Source of the DNA: Bacillota bacterium
Lineage (GTDB): Bacteria > Bacillota > Clostridia > Christensenellales > DTU072
Direction of reading: 5' to 3'
Assembly: GCA_023394875.1 (NCBI GenBank)
Contig: JAEXAB010000001.1
Coordinates: forward strand, 248,001 to 312,000
DNA: 64,000 nt
This document shows, one piece after another, positions 29,122-38,860 of the stretch. Both the position numbers and the translations under genes were made by a program. Positions within the stretch are counted from its first letter, which is position 1. Each line of letters begins with the position of its first letter. The notes beneath the pieces were generated by a model that saw only the letters and a list, made by a program, of their open reading frames with translations, made no database searches and was not told the DNA's origin.

Positions 29122-30431
29122 TTTACCACCCCCTTAACTATGGCTGCGGCCTTGTTCAAGTCTTTGAAAAAGGCTCTTTCGGTAGCGCACCAAAGTATAT
29201 CGTGTTCATTAAGAGCTATTCCTCCCAAAATCCCTTTCTTTGCCAATGCCTCTAAAATTATTTTACTGTCAAAGCAGGAAGTAGTAACAAACTCGTTGAA
29301 AAATTCCCCTTTATATTTTCTGTTTAGACCGCTCTTTTCCAAAGCTTCCAACAGATAATGGGCGTTGTTGTAGCAGGATAAAGCTACTTCCTTTAAGCCG
29401 TTTGCACCAACGGTAGCTAAATACATACCCGCCGTTAAAGCGCAATGGGCTTGGTTACTGCAAATATTGCTGCTTGCCTTTTCCCTTCTTATATGCTGTT
29501 CTCTTGCCTGCAAAGTTAGTACGTAAGCTTTCTTACCTTCTCTGTCTAACGTTTGCCCTACGATTCTTCCGGGGAGCTTCCTTTGCATTGCCTTAGTTGC
29601 GCACATATATCCTATATATGGACCGCCGAAATTAAGGGATAATCCCAGACTTTGGGCTTCGCCTACAGCTATATCGGCTCCGCACTCAACAGGCTTCTTT
29701 AGGATACCTAAAGCAATAGGATAGGCACTCATAATGAACTTTGCGCCCACTTCGTGAGCTAACTTTCCGATGTTTTCGGCATCCTCTATTAAGCCTATAT
29801 ATGAGGGTTGCTCAAGTATTATTGCGGCGTAAGTTTTATCGATTATTTCTTTGGCTTTGTCTAAATCAAACAAGCCGTCTTTTTTAGGAGCGGTTATTAT
29901 TTCCATTCCCAAACTTTCCACGTAGGTTTTTAGCACCGCTAACGTATCAGGCTTAATAAACGGGGCGACCATTATTTTGTTTCTATTATTTTCTTTACAC
30001 ATCAAAGCAGCCTCAGCCGTGGCGGTGGCGCCGTCATAGTGAGAAGCGTTACTTACGTCTAATCCGGTAAGATTACACAGCATTGTCTGATATTCAAAAA
30101 TGCTCTGCAAAATTCCTTGACTTATCTCTGCCTGATAAGGGGTATACGCCGTCACAAACTCCGATCTACTTGACATTGCCTTTACTACGGCGGGGATGTA
30201 GTGAAAATAACTCCCTGCCCCACGTAATATTGTATTGAATTTGGTATTTTTGGCGGCTAAGTCTTTTAGTTCTCTGTCCGCCTCCATTTCCGACACTCCC
30301 TTGGGAATATCAAGCTTATTAAGTTTTAGGGCTTGCGGAACTTCGGAAAACAAGTCGTCAACTTTTCTTACTCCCACTTTCTTGAGCATCGCTTTTACTT
30401 CGCTTTGCGTATGCGGTGTATAAACAGCCAT
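29115..30431 (-). CDS. gcvPA: Glycine dehydrogenase (decarboxylating) subunit 1
   Basis: This 438-residue subunit is the non-PLP-binding half of the P-protein. It aligns from YTPHTQSEVKAML at the N-terminus through GAGSYFHYIP, TPYQAEISQG and the REQHIRREKASSNICSNQA stretch, all characteristic of GcvPA. It lies 21 bases after gcvH and overlaps gcvPB by 7 bases, consistent with tight 1:1 expression. Length is normal for the split form. Confidence 0.95.
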   Translation of the reverse strand: MAVYTPHTQSEVKAMLKKVGVRKVDDLFSEVPQALKLNKLDIPKGVSEMEADRELKDLAAKNTKFNTILRGAGSYFHYIPAVVKAMSSRSEFVTAYTPYQAEISQGILQSIFEYQTMLCNLTGLDVSNASHYDGATATAEAALMCKENNRNKIMVAPFIKPDTLAVLKTYVESLGMEIITAPKKDGLFDLDKAKEIIDKTYAAIILEQPSYIGLIEDAENIGKLAHEVGAKFIMSAYPIALGILKKPVECGADIAVGEAQSLGLSLNFGGPYIGYMCATKAMQRKLPGRIVGQTLDREGKKAYVLTLQAREQHIRREKASSNICSNQAHCALTAGMYLATVGANGLKEVALSCYNNAHYLLEALEKSGLNRKYKGEFFNEFVTTSCFDSKIILEALAKKGILGGIALNEHDILWCATERAFFKDLNKAAAIVKGVVKC

Positions 30432-30452
30432 TTTTCCCTCTCTGTATTTTTA

Positions 30453-30797
30453 TTAGAACTTAGCTTTGTACTCGTCCTCTGTAAGAAGTTTTGCCGTATC
30501 GGTAATTTTTACTTTGACAAACCAAGCGTCATAAGCGCTATCATTAACTGCCGCGGGATTGTCAAGTAAGGCTTCGTTAATTTCTATTACTTCTCCTGCT
30601 ACAGGGCTGTAAACTGGGCTTACCGCCTTAACCGATTCCACTTCTGCCAAATCGCCGCCAACAGAAACTTCGGCGCCTACTTCGGGCAGTTGAACAAAAA
30701 CAATATCGCCCATTTCTTTTTGGGCATAGTCGGAAATACCAATGGTTGCCACGTCTTTTTCAATGTTTACCCATTCGTGAGTCTCAGTAAATTTCAT
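30453..30797 (-). CDS. gcvH: Glycine cleavage system H protein
   Basis: GcvH carries the lipoyl arm that shuttles the aminomethyl group between the P-, T- and L-proteins. The lipoylated lysine is Lys57 in ESVKAVSPVYSPVAGEV. At 114 residues it is somewhat shorter than the usual 125-130 at the C-terminal end, but the core barrel is complete. It has a strong GGAG ribosome site and sits between gcvT and gcvPA. The L-protein (dihydrolipoamide dehydrogenase) and lipoate ligase genes are not in this window. Confidence 0.95.
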   Translation of the reverse strand: MKFTETHEWVNIEKDVATIGISDYAQKEMGDIVFVQLPEVGAEVSVGGDLAEVESVKAVSPVYSPVAGEVIEINEALLDNPAAVNDSAYDAWFVKVKITDTAKLLTEDEYKAKF

Positions 30798-30824
30798 TTC
30801 TTGTTTCTCCTTATTATAAAAATA

Positions 30825-31898
30825 TTAAATGCGTTTATAAAACGGCATCGGTACTGCTTCAGCTTTTAGTTTTCTTCCTCTTACGTCCACAAAAATTTCT
30901 CCCTCAAAACCTTTTATTATCCTTACCATAGCGTAAGCGCCGCCAATAGTGGGACAAACTCCGCCCGAAGTGGTCATTCCTATGAGGTTGTTGTCCTTAT
31001 CATATATATCGCAATGCTCTCTTGCAATGCCTCTGTCAAGAAGTCTTATTCCCTTTCTTTCATATTTGGCGGGTTTTTTTTGTAAACTGTCTCTTCCTAT
31101 AAAATCTTCGTCGTATTTGATAAAGAAGTCTAAAGAAACTTCGCTTGCTAACGTTTCGGCGCTCAGTTCGTGACCGTAAAGAGGCATACTGCTTTCAAAA
31201 CGCAAAGTATCTCTTGCGCCAAGGCCTATAGGCTCAATGCCGAATTCCTTTCCGCTTTCCATCAACTTTTCATAAAGCTTAGGCGCGTCTTCGTTTTTAC
31301 AATATAGTTCATAGCCCGCTTCACCTGTATAACCGGTTGTGGAAACCAAGCATTTAATACCGCCAACGCTTACGTTGTCGGCAAAATAGTAGTTTTTGGA
31401 AGGTATTACGCTAATATCGGTAAGCTTTGACAAAACCGCATTTGCAAGTCTACCTTGTACGGCAATTTGAGAAACTTCCGAAGATATATTTTTTATCGTT
31501 GCGCCCTCAAGCAAATTATTTTGCATATGGTCAAAGTCTTTTTCTACGTTAGATGCGTTGACTACAAGTAAAAAGCTTTCGCTGTTTAGCTTATAAATCA
31601 ACAAGTCGTCTACAATCCCGCCGCTTTCGTAGCACATCAAAGCGTAACGGCATTGACCGTTAACCATGGTAGAAATTTTGTTGGTAACAAGGTACCTTAC
31701 CGCTTTTTCGGCGTTTTTACCCTCAATGAGAATTTCACCCATGTGAGAAACGTCAAACAAACCTACCTTTGTGCGGACGATTTCGTGTTCGTGAAGTATA
31801 CCTTTTTCATATTGTATAGGAAGTTCATAGCCGGCAAAATCGACCATCTTGCCACCGTAAAGTAAATGTGTATCGTACAATGCCGTTTTTATAGCCAT
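30825..31898 (-). CDS. gcvT: Aminomethyltransferase (glycine cleavage T protein)
   Basis: GcvT transfers the one-carbon unit from GcvH to tetrahydrofolate, giving 5,10-methylene-THF. The 357-residue protein has LYDTHLLYGGKMVDFAGYELP, VGLFDVSHMGE and TGYTGEAGYELY, which are GcvT hallmarks. I start it at the ATG at 31898, where GAGGT lies four bases upstream; upstream in-frame ATGs at 31955 and 31916 overlap the promoter or lack a ribosome site. It is first in the gcv operon. I looked for a glycine riboswitch upstream and saw none, since the leader is only about 20 bases. Confidence 0.93.
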   Translation of the reverse strand: MAIKTALYDTHLLYGGKMVDFAGYELPIQYEKGILHEHEIVRTKVGLFDVSHMGEILIEGKNAEKAVRYLVTNKISTMVNGQCRYALMCYESGGIVDDLLIYKLNSESFLLVVNASNVEKDFDHMQNNLLEGATIKNISSEVSQIAVQGRLANAVLSKLTDISVIPSKNYYFADNVSVGGIKCLVSTTGYTGEAGYELYCKNEDAPKLYEKLMESGKEFGIEPIGLGARDTLRFESSMPLYGHELSAETLASEVSLDFFIKYDEDFIGRDSLQKKPAKYERKGIRLLDRGIAREHCDIYDKDNNLIGMTTSGGVCPTIGGAYAMVRIIKGFEGEIFVDVRGRKLKAEAVPMPFYKRI

Positions 31899-31926
31899 AT
31901 ACACCTCGATAAGCATTAATACATTA

Positions 31927-31955
31927 ATGATATAGTTAAAAAAACGAATAGTCAA
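31927..31955 (-). promoter_or_regulatory. Promoter of the gcv operon
   Basis: On the minus strand, TTGACT (31950-31955), 17 bases and TATCAT (31927-31932) precede gcvT. It diverges from the hisZ promoter about 63 bases away. Both share this short AT-rich region, so joint regulation is possible. Confidence 0.65.
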
Positions 31956-32017
31956 TGAATAATGGAAAAGAATTTTTAATTATTAAAATATTTTTTTTCA
32001 ATACTTTATTAAATCAG

Positions 32018-32046
32018 TTGACTAAAGCACTAAAGCAGGTTATAAT
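32018..32046 (+). promoter_or_regulatory. Promoter of the histidine operon
   Basis: TTGACT (32018-32023), 17 bases and a perfect TATAAT (32041-32046). Transcription should begin near 32053, leaving about 28 bases to hisZ. That is too short for a T-box or a histidine leader peptide. Confidence 0.7.
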
Positions 32047-32080
32047 GAGAATATAATAGAATATGATATTTGGAGAAATT

Positions 32081-33205
32081 ATGAATTTAGAATTAAACGG
32101 ACTGAAAAAGGATGAGATTGTCAGTCTGAAACTGCGTAAACTTTTTGAAAGTTACGGTTATGTTCAATATAAAATGAGTAAGTTTGAAGAGTACTCCTTT
32201 TATATGGATAACAAAAACTTCCTAAAATCCGAACAGATTATCGCTTTTTCGGACAGGTCGGGCAGGCTTATGGCGTTAAAACCCGACATTACTCTTTCCA
32301 TTGCCAAAAATTCCCGCGCAAGCAACGGCGTTAATGAAAAGCTCTATTACAACGAGAGCGTCTACCGCTACGCAAAGCACAGCAAGGAATACAAAGAATT
32401 CCAGCAAATGGGTTTGGAATTTATGGGAGAAATCGACGGTTATCAAACCTTGGAAATAATAACTTTGGCGCTAAAAAGTTTGGAAGTTATTTCTCCTGAC
32501 TTTGTGCTTGATATTTCCCACATGGGACTAATTGCGGGGTTATTTGAACTAATCAACGTAACGTCCGACGTTGAAAAAGAAAATTTACTTTCCTGCATAG
32601 TGGGCAAAAACTCTCACGACTTAGAAAAAACAGCGGCTTCGTATAACATAAGCAGGGAAAATATAAATTTACTAAAAGACGTGCTAGCCTGCCCCAATAC
32701 TCTATCGGATGGAATAGCTTTTTGGAAAAAGGCTGCAAAAAACGATACCTTAAAAAGCGCGGTTAGTGATATTGTTAGCCTTTGCGACAGCTTTGTCGGT
32801 TCCGACTATTTAAGTAAGCTCCGCCTTGATATATCCATAGTAAACGACACCAATTATTATAATAATCTTATTTTTCAAGGCTATATCAAAAATCTGCCTT
32901 TTTCGGTGCTTTCGGGGGGAAGATACGATCCGTTGCTCCACAAATTCGGACGTAACATAAATGCTATGGGTTTTGCCCTTTCCATTGACGAACTGTCAAG
33001 ATATTTTCCTTTGATAAAAGATAAAAACGAAGCTGTGGCAGTAATTTATAATGAAAAAACCGGTATAAAAGACCTTTGCAAAACCGTTAACAGTCAAAGA
33101 GAATTTGGATTTAAGGTAACGGCAATGCGCGGTAAGCCCGATGAGGAAGCTTTTGGTAAAGTTATTTATCTTACCGAAGGAAACAGGGAGGAGAAGAATG
33201 TATAA
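32081..33205 (+). CDS. hisZ: ATP phosphoribosyltransferase regulatory subunit
   Basis: HisZ is a histidyl-tRNA-synthetase-like protein that is required with short-form HisG for the first step of histidine synthesis and for feedback by histidine. The 374-residue protein has MALKPDITLSIAK and NESVYRY of the class II synthetase-like core, and LSGGRYDPLLHKFG. It lacks the C-terminal anticodon domain. I chose the ATG at 32081 since TTTGGAGA lies just upstream. The alternative at 32063 is very close to the predicted transcript start. It overlaps hisG by 8 bases. Confidence 0.9.
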   Translation: MNLELNGLKKDEIVSLKLRKLFESYGYVQYKMSKFEEYSFYMDNKNFLKSEQIIAFSDRSGRLMALKPDITLSIAKNSRASNGVNEKLYYNESVYRYAKHSKEYKEFQQMGLEFMGEIDGYQTLEIITLALKSLEVISPDFVLDISHMGLIAGLFELINVTSDVEKENLLSCIVGKNSHDLEKTAASYNISRENINLLKDVLACPNTLSDGIAFWKKAAKNDTLKSAVSDIVSLCDSFVGSDYLSKLRLDISIVNDTNYYNNLIFQGYIKNLPFSVLSGGRYDPLLHKFGRNINAMGFALSIDELSRYFPLIKDKNEAVAVIYNEKTGIKDLCKTVNSQREFGFKVTAMRGKPDEEAFGKVIYLTEGNREEKNV

Positions 33206-33818
33206 TATTGCTTTACCCAAAGGCAGACTTGCCGACAAAACCTGCAAACTCCTTGTAAAACTAGGATATATTAAGGAAATAGAAGAAGACAGCAGAAAGT
33301 TAGTATTTACCGACAGCAAGAAAGGCATCCGCTATTTTATGGTCAAACCCAGCGACGTTGCCATTTACGTGGAATACGGCGTTGCCGATATAGGCGTTGT
33401 GGGCAAGGACATTTTATTGGAAAGTAGCCCCGACGTGTATGAATTGTTAGACTTGGAAATGGGCAAATGCAGAGTTTGCGTAGCCGCTCCCAACGGCTTT
33501 TGCGAAGATATGTCAAGACCTTTGCGGGTGGCTACTAAGTTTGTAAATATCGCCAGAGACTATTACAACAGTCTAAACAGAGAAATAGAAATCATTAAGC
33601 TCAACGGCAGTATTGAGCTTGCACCCCTACTTGGTATGACCGACGTAATTGTGGATATTGTGGAAACGGGTACTACGCTAAAAGAAAATAACCTTTCGGT
33701 AATTGCCGAAATTATGCCCATAAGCGCAAGACTGATTGCCAATAAGGCAAGCTACAAATTTTTGAGCGAACAAATTAATAAATTGGTGGAAGATATAAAA
33801 AATGATAAAAATTTATAA
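33198..33818 (+). CDS. hisG: ATP phosphoribosyltransferase catalytic subunit (short form)
   Basis: HisG joins ATP and PRPP to make phosphoribosyl-ATP. The 206-residue length is the short form that lacks the histidine-binding domain and depends on HisZ, which is next door. NIALPKGRLADK opens the protein, and DVIVDIVETGTTLKEN is the PRPP-binding signature. The start at 33198 has GGAGGAG upstream; longer in-frame options lie inside hisZ. The end overlaps hisD by 17 bases. Confidence 0.95.
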   Translation: MYNIALPKGRLADKTCKLLVKLGYIKEIEEDSRKLVFTDSKKGIRYFMVKPSDVAIYVEYGVADIGVVGKDILLESSPDVYELLDLEMGKCRVCVAAPNGFCEDMSRPLRVATKFVNIARDYYNSLNREIEIIKLNGSIELAPLLGMTDVIVDIVETGTTLKENNLSVIAEIMPISARLIANKASYKFLSEQINKLVEDIKNDKNL

Positions 33819-35085
33819 TACCAAAGAAATATCAATAGAAAATATACTTCAAAGAGAAATTTCTACCGCCGATATAACGATAGAAAAAACGGTTGCGAAA
33901 ATTCTTAACGAAGTAAGAACTAACGGGGATAAAGCCTTATTTGAATATGCAAAAAAGTTCGATAAAGTCTGTTTAACTTCCCTTGCCGTAAGCAAAGAAG
34001 AAATTGTTGAAGGATATAAAAATGTCGATAAAGCTTTTATTAATACACTTATCCTAGCCAAAGAAAATATAGAAGCTTTCCACAAAATGCAACTCCCTAA
34101 AGGTTTTGAAATTAAAAAAGATAACGGTGCCGCAGTTGGTCAACGAATACTTCCATTACAAAGAGTTGGCTTATACGTACCCGGGGGAACGGCTTGTTAC
34201 CCTTCATCGGTACTTATGAACGCAATCCCCGCCATTATTGCAGGGGTAAAAGAAATAATAATGGTAACTCCGCCTAACAAAGAAGGCAAAATCGACATAA
34301 AAATTCTGGCGGCGGCTTATATTTTGGGTATAGAAAAAATATATAAGGTCGGTGGAGCTCAAGCCGTAGGCGCTTTAGCCTACGGAACCGAAACCATACC
34401 AAAAGTTGATAAGATAGTAGGACCGGGCAATGCTTATGTTGCTAACGCAAAAAAACAGGTTTACGGTATGGTAGATATAGATATGATAGCGGGCCCAAGC
34501 GAAATTCTTATTATTGCCGATGACAGCGCAAACAAAGTTTACGTTGCCGCCGATATGCTTGGACAAGCCGAACACGACAAAAACGCATCGGCTGTGCTGC
34601 TTACAACATCAATAAACTTAGCTAAGGAAGTTCAAGCGGAATTGGAAAAGCAGTTAAACACCTTAATAAGACAAGATATAGCTAGAGTATCAATAGAAAA
34701 CAACGGCAAAATAATAGTGACTGAAGCTATAGAAAAAGCCATCGAAATAGCCAACACTATCGCTCCCGAACATTTGGAATTATGTATTGACAAGCCTTTA
34801 GATTTTTTAGATAAAATTACCAATGCGGGAAGCGTGTTTTTAGGTAATTACTCCCCCGAAGCTTTGGGTGATTATTTAGCAGGAACAAACCACACACTCC
34901 CAACCGGAGGCACGGCAAGGTTCTCTTCCCCCCTTTCCGTTGAGGATTTTATCAAAAGGTCACAGTATATTTATTATACAAAAGAAGCTTTAAGTGACGT
35001 TGCCGACGATATTATTTTATTTGCCCAGCGCGAAGGCTTGCAAGGTCACGGCAAATCGGTAGAGGTAAGGAAGCAGGTATTATGA
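33802..35085 (+). CDS. hisD: Histidinol dehydrogenase
   Basis: HisD oxidises histidinol to histidine in two NAD+ steps with zinc. The 427-residue protein shows GLYVPGG, KVGGAQAVGALAYGT, GPGNAYV, AEHDKNASA and the catalytic Glu-His in TIAPEHLEL, plus GTNHTLPTGG near the end. It begins inside hisG and its TGA overlaps the hisC ATG. Here hisD comes early in the operon although it acts last. Confidence 0.96.
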   Translation: MIKIYNTKEISIENILQREISTADITIEKTVAKILNEVRTNGDKALFEYAKKFDKVCLTSLAVSKEEIVEGYKNVDKAFINTLILAKENIEAFHKMQLPKGFEIKKDNGAAVGQRILPLQRVGLYVPGGTACYPSSVLMNAIPAIIAGVKEIIMVTPPNKEGKIDIKILAAAYILGIEKIYKVGGAQAVGALAYGTETIPKVDKIVGPGNAYVANAKKQVYGMVDIDMIAGPSEILIIADDSANKVYVAADMLGQAEHDKNASAVLLTTSINLAKEVQAELEKQLNTLIRQDIARVSIENNGKIIVTEAIEKAIEIANTIAPEHLELCIDKPLDFLDKITNAGSVFLGNYSPEALGDYLAGTNHTLPTGGTARFSSPLSVEDFIKRSQYIYYTKEALSDVADDIILFAQREGLQGHGKSVEVRKQVL

Positions 35086-36143
35086 GCAAATTTTTTAGCG
35101 AAAAGTATAAGAATCTAACTCCATATATCCCCGGAGAACAGCCGAGGGATAAACGTTATGTAAAATTAAACACCAACGAAAGCCCATTCCCGCCGACCAG
35201 TCTTATTTCTCAATTAAACGAAACCGATTATGCGGATTTACGGCTATATCCCGACCCCGAAAACACCGCGCTAGTTAAGGCGTACGCCGATTATTTGGGA
35301 TTGGAAACGGAAAACATATTTGCCGGTAACGGCAGCGATGAAGTTCTTGGCTTTATATTTTCGGCATTCTTTGATAGAAAAAACAAGGTTGCTTTCCCCG
35401 ATATAACCTACGGTTTTTATCCTGTATACTGTGATTTATTCGATATAGACTATACGCTTATCCCGTTAAAAGCCGATTTTAGTATAGACGTAGATGCTTT
35501 TTGCAAAACGGATTGCGGCGTTGTTATTGCCAACCCGAACGCCCCAACGGGAATTGCTTTAAGCCTTTCCGAAGTTGAAGAAATAGTGAAATTAAAACCC
35601 GACAGACTGGTTGTAATTGACGAAGCATATGTGGATTTCGGAGGGGAAAGCGCGGTAAAACTTATTGAAAAATACAAAAATCTTATTATTTGTCACACTT
35701 TTTCCAAATCCCGCTCCCTTGCAGGCGCAAGGTTGGGTTTTGCCATAGCCGATAAGGAACTTATAAAGAATATCAAGGCAATAAAATATTCCTTTAACAG
35801 CTATAACGTCAACAGGCTTAGTGAAAAAATGGGTGTTCTGTCCATCAGCGACAAAAAGTATTTTGAGGAAAATTGCTCCGCTATAATAAAAAACAGAGAT
35901 TTTCTTAATAAAGTTCTAAAAAAGCTAGATTTTGAGGTACTAGACAGTAAAACCAATTTTGTTTTGGCAAAGTCCAATAAAATAAGGGGCAAAGAACTTT
36001 ATCTGAAACTAAAAGACAGAGGAATTTTAATCAGGCACTTTAACAAGGAAAGAATAAAAGATTACGTCAGAATAACCGTAGGATCAAAAAACGAATTGGA
36101 AACTCTGCTAAGCGCAATAAAAAACATATTGGAGGAAATATGA
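35082..36143 (+). CDS. hisC: Histidinol-phosphate aminotransferase
   Basis: HisC is the PLP aminotransferase that makes histidinol phosphate. In this 353-residue fold-type I protein, NTNESPFPP, NPNAPTG, VIDEAYVDF and HTFSKSRSLAGARLG (PLP lysine) are all present. It is linked by ATGA overlaps to hisD before and hisB after. The step after HisC needs histidinol phosphatase, which is not encoded next to it; the HAD protein at 47300 is a different subfamily and is not evidence for that activity. Confidence 0.95.
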   Translation: MSKFFSEKYKNLTPYIPGEQPRDKRYVKLNTNESPFPPTSLISQLNETDYADLRLYPDPENTALVKAYADYLGLETENIFAGNGSDEVLGFIFSAFFDRKNKVAFPDITYGFYPVYCDLFDIDYTLIPLKADFSIDVDAFCKTDCGVVIANPNAPTGIALSLSEVEEIVKLKPDRLVVIDEAYVDFGGESAVKLIEKYKNLIICHTFSKSRSLAGARLGFAIADKELIKNIKAIKYSFNSYNVNRLSEKMGVLSISDKKYFEENCSAIIKNRDFLNKVLKKLDFEVLDSKTNFVLAKSNKIRGKELYLKLKDRGILIRHFNKERIKDYVRITVGSKNELETLLSAIKNILEEI

Positions 36144-36760
36144 GAAAGGCATCGGTAAACAGAAAAACAAAAGAGACCGAAATAACTTTGGATATTAATT
36201 TAGACGGCAAAGGGATAGCGAAGGTAAATAGCGGCAACGGCTTTTTCGACCATATGCTGACTTTACTTTGCGGTCACTCCAAAATGGATATTAATTTAGA
36301 TTGCAAGGGAGATACCTTTGTCGACTTCCACCACTCTGCCGAAGATATAGGAATAGCTTTAGGTACAGCCATTAAAAACGCTTTGGGCGATAAGAGAGGC
36401 ATAGTAAGGTACGGCGATATTATCTTGCCTATGGATGAAGCCTTAATTCTTTGTGCTATGGACTTTTCGGGTAGAGCTTATCTAAATTACCAGGTGGAAA
36501 CAAAAGCCACCGCAATTGTCGATAAAAACGGAGAACAGGTATCCATAAACAACCTTTTCGATACCGAACTAGCCCAAGAGTTCTTTTTCGCCCTAACTAG
36601 AAACGCCGATATGACGCTTCATATTAAGAAGCTGGAAGGGACAAACACCCACCATATTATAGAAGGGGTTTTTAAGGCGTTCGGCAGAGCTTTACGCAAA
36701 GCCATTTCCTTTGATAAGGACTTTTTGGAAGAGATACCTTCCACCAAGGGTAGCCTATGA
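36140..36760 (+). CDS. hisB: Imidazoleglycerol-phosphate dehydratase
   Basis: HisB dehydrates imidazoleglycerol phosphate using manganese bound by repeated histidine motifs. NGFFDHMLT, VDFHHSAEDIG and NTHHIIEGVFKA are visible. At 206 residues it is slightly longer than the usual 195 because of a small insertion around residues 120-134. It is the stand-alone dehydratase, without a fused phosphatase, and overlaps both neighbours by 4 bases. Confidence 0.95.
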   Translation: MRKASVNRKTKETEITLDINLDGKGIAKVNSGNGFFDHMLTLLCGHSKMDINLDCKGDTFVDFHHSAEDIGIALGTAIKNALGDKRGIVRYGDIILPMDEALILCAMDFSGRAYLNYQVETKATAIVDKNGEQVSINNLFDTELAQEFFFALTRNADMTLHIKKLEGTNTHHIIEGVFKAFGRALRKAISFDKDFLEEIPSTKGSL

Positions 36761-37368
36761 TAGCCATTATAGATTACGGCGTGGGGAACCTCTTTTCTTT
36801 ATCTTCTTCGCTAAATTTTTTATCATTGGACTGTAAAATAACTTCCGACCCGAAAGTTATTCAGGATGCAGAAAGGTTAATCCTGCCGGGAGTAGGGGCG
36901 TTTGGCGACGCCATGAAAAAGTTGGAGCAGACGCATTTAATAGACCTAATTATTAGTGAAACCAAAAAAGGCAAGCCGATGTTGGGAATATGTTTGGGGA
37001 TGCAAATGCTCTTTGAATACAGCTTAGAATACGGCAAACACGAAGGATTAGGTTTAATTGAAGGTTGCGTTGCGCCCTTAAAGGATTATTTACCAAGTAA
37101 AGCAGTTATCCCTCAAATGGGCTGGAACGGACTAAATATAACTGCGAATAATCCCCTACTAAAATACGTAAAAGAAAACGACGACGTTTATTTCGTCCAT
37201 TCTTATTTCGCCACTAATTGTACTAAAGATACTATAGCTACAACCGACTATTATTTGCCGATTACCGCCGCTGTGGCTAAGACTAACGTATTCGGCACCC
37301 AATTTCATCCCGAAAAGAGCGGCAAAACGGGGTTGAATATCCTTAAAGCTTTTTCGGAGGTAAACTGA
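36757..37368 (+). CDS. hisH: Imidazole glycerol phosphate synthase glutaminase subunit
   Basis: HisH supplies ammonia from glutamine to HisF. The 203-residue class I glutaminase has IDYGVGNLFSL, LPGVGAFGDAM, the nucleophile cysteine in LGICLGMQMLFE, and the His-Glu pair in GTQFHPEKSG. Its start overlaps hisB as ATGA and its stop shares one base with the hisA ATG (TGATG), indicating coupled translation. Confidence 0.96.
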   Translation: MIAIIDYGVGNLFSLSSSLNFLSLDCKITSDPKVIQDAERLILPGVGAFGDAMKKLEQTHLIDLIISETKKGKPMLGICLGMQMLFEYSLEYGKHEGLGLIEGCVAPLKDYLPSKAVIPQMGWNGLNITANNPLLKYVKENDDVYFVHSYFATNCTKDTIATTDYYLPITAAVAKTNVFGTQFHPEKSGKTGLNILKAFSEVN

Positions 37369-38093
37369 TGTATATCTATCCTGCCATTGATTTAATGAAC
37401 GGTCAAGCCGTAAGGCTTACTAAGGGAGATTTTAATACTAAAGAGGTTTTTTCTTCCAATCCAATTGAACTACTTGACTTTTTTATTGATTGCGGAGCAA
37501 AACACCTTCACGTTGTGGATTTAGACGGCGCAAGGACAGGTTCTCTTTCTAATTTTGAAACCGTAAAAAGCCTAGCGAAAGATAACAAGGTTTTTATCGA
37601 AGTAGGGGGAGGGATAAGGAATAAGGAAAGAATAGAAAGCTATTTGCAAACTGGGATTAACAGAGTAATCCTAGGTACCGCCGCCGCTCAGGATTTTGAA
37701 TTCTTAAAAAATTCGGTCAAGGAATACGGAGATAAAATAGCCGTAGGTATAGATACCGTTGATAATAAACTAGCTTTGCACGGCTGGGAAAAAGTAACCG
37801 ACATTGACAGTATGGAATTTTGTTTGCGTTGCCGCGATATAGGGGTAAAAACCATTATTTATACCGATATATCCACCGATGGAGCTATGAGCGGAACTAA
37901 TATGGAGGCTTATTATCAGCTAAGCAAAATTGATAACTTAGATATTATCGCAAGCGGAGGCATTAGTTCTTACGGAGAGCTAGCCGAACTACGTTCTATT
38001 AACATAAGCGGAGCTATCCTCGGCAAGGCTCTTTATAAAAACCTAATGGACCTTAAAAAGGCAATTGCCGTTGCGGAGGGAGAAGATGCTTAA
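37368..38093 (+). CDS. hisA: Phosphoribosylformimino-5-aminoimidazole carboxamide ribotide isomerase (ProFAR isomerase)
   Basis: HisA opens the ribose of ProFAR by an Amadori rearrangement. The 241-residue TIM barrel has [14 protein letters not shown] with the first catalytic Asp, VEVGGGIR-like [15 protein letters not shown] with the second Asp, and IASGGISS near the end for phosphate binding. It overlaps hisF by 8 bases. Confidence 0.95.
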   Translation: MYIYPAIDLMNGQAVRLTKGDFNTKEVFSSNPIELLDFFIDCGAKHLHVVDLDGARTGSLSNFETVKSLAKDNKVFIEVGGGIRNKERIESYLQTGINRVILGTAAAQDFEFLKNSVKEYGDKIAVGIDTVDNKLALHGWEKVTDIDSMEFCLRCRDIGVKTIIYTDISTDGAMSGTNMEAYYQLSKIDNLDIIASGGISSYGELAELRSINISGAILGKALYKNLMDLKKAIAVAEGEDA

Positions 38094-38844
38094 AAAGAGA
38101 ATTATTCCCTGCTTGGACGTAAAAAACGGCAGAGTTGTCAAGGGCACTAACTTCGTCAATATTTCCGACGTGGAAAATCCTGTAGAACTTGCTAAGTTTT
38201 ATAACCAAAGCGGAGCTGACGAACTGGTATTCTACGACATTACCGCAAGTTATGAAAACAGAAGTCTGTTTACCGATATTCTGCGTGAGGTTGCCAGTGA
38301 AATTTTCATTCCATTAACGGTGGGAGGTGGAATAAACACCTTAGACGACTTTGACAGGGTCCTAAAATGCGGCGCCGATAAGGTAAGCGTAAACAGCGGA
38401 GCAATAAATAATCCCGAACTTATAAGAAACGCCGCTAAGAAATACGGCAACCAATGCGTGGTTCTGTCAATAGATATCAAGCGTGTTGACGGTAGTTTTC
38501 ACGTTTTTTCCAAAGGAGGAAGAATTGATACCGGCATTGATGCTATAGCTTGGGCAAAACAAGGAGTAGCTTTGGGCGCGGGGGAAATAGTGGTTAACAG
38601 CATCGACACCGACGGAGTGAAAAACGGCTTCGATATAGAGTTGTTACAACTAATTGTCGACGCGGTAAACGTGCCGGTAATAGCAAGCGGGGGCGCGGGA
38701 AGTATAAAACACTTTATTGAGCTGTTTTCTAAGGTTAAAAAAATCGACGCGGGTTTGGCTGCGTCCATTTTCCATTATAAAGAAGTATCCATAAATGAAC
38801 TAAAAAAAGAACTGAACAATAACAAAATTCCGGTAAGAACGTAA
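38086..38844 (+). CDS. hisF: Imidazole glycerol phosphate synthase cyclase subunit
   Basis: HisF uses ammonia from HisH to form imidazoleglycerol phosphate and AICAR. The 252-residue TIM barrel begins [17 protein letters not shown] (first catalytic Asp) and contains LSIDIKRV (second Asp) and IASGGAGS. I chose the ATG at 38086, behind GCGGAGGGAG, matching the conserved N-terminus; an earlier in-frame codon at 38065 lies inside hisA. AICAR made here feeds PurH. Confidence 0.95.
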   Translation: MLKKRIIPCLDVKNGRVVKGTNFVNISDVENPVELAKFYNQSGADELVFYDITASYENRSLFTDILREVASEIFIPLTVGGGINTLDDFDRVLKCGADKVSVNSGAINNPELIRNAAKKYGNQCVVLSIDIKRVDGSFHVFSKGGRIDTGIDAIAWAKQGVALGAGEIVVNSIDTDGVKNGFDIELLQLIVDAVNVPVIASGGAGSIKHFIELFSKVKKIDAGLAASIFHYKEVSINELKKELNNNKIPVRT

Positions 38845-38860
38845 AAAAGGAGGGGACAAA

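Noticed and set aside
31899..32080. Glycine riboswitch before gcvT or T-box before hisZ
   Set aside because: I looked for both. The leaders after the two promoters are only about 20-30 bases, and no conserved core is present.
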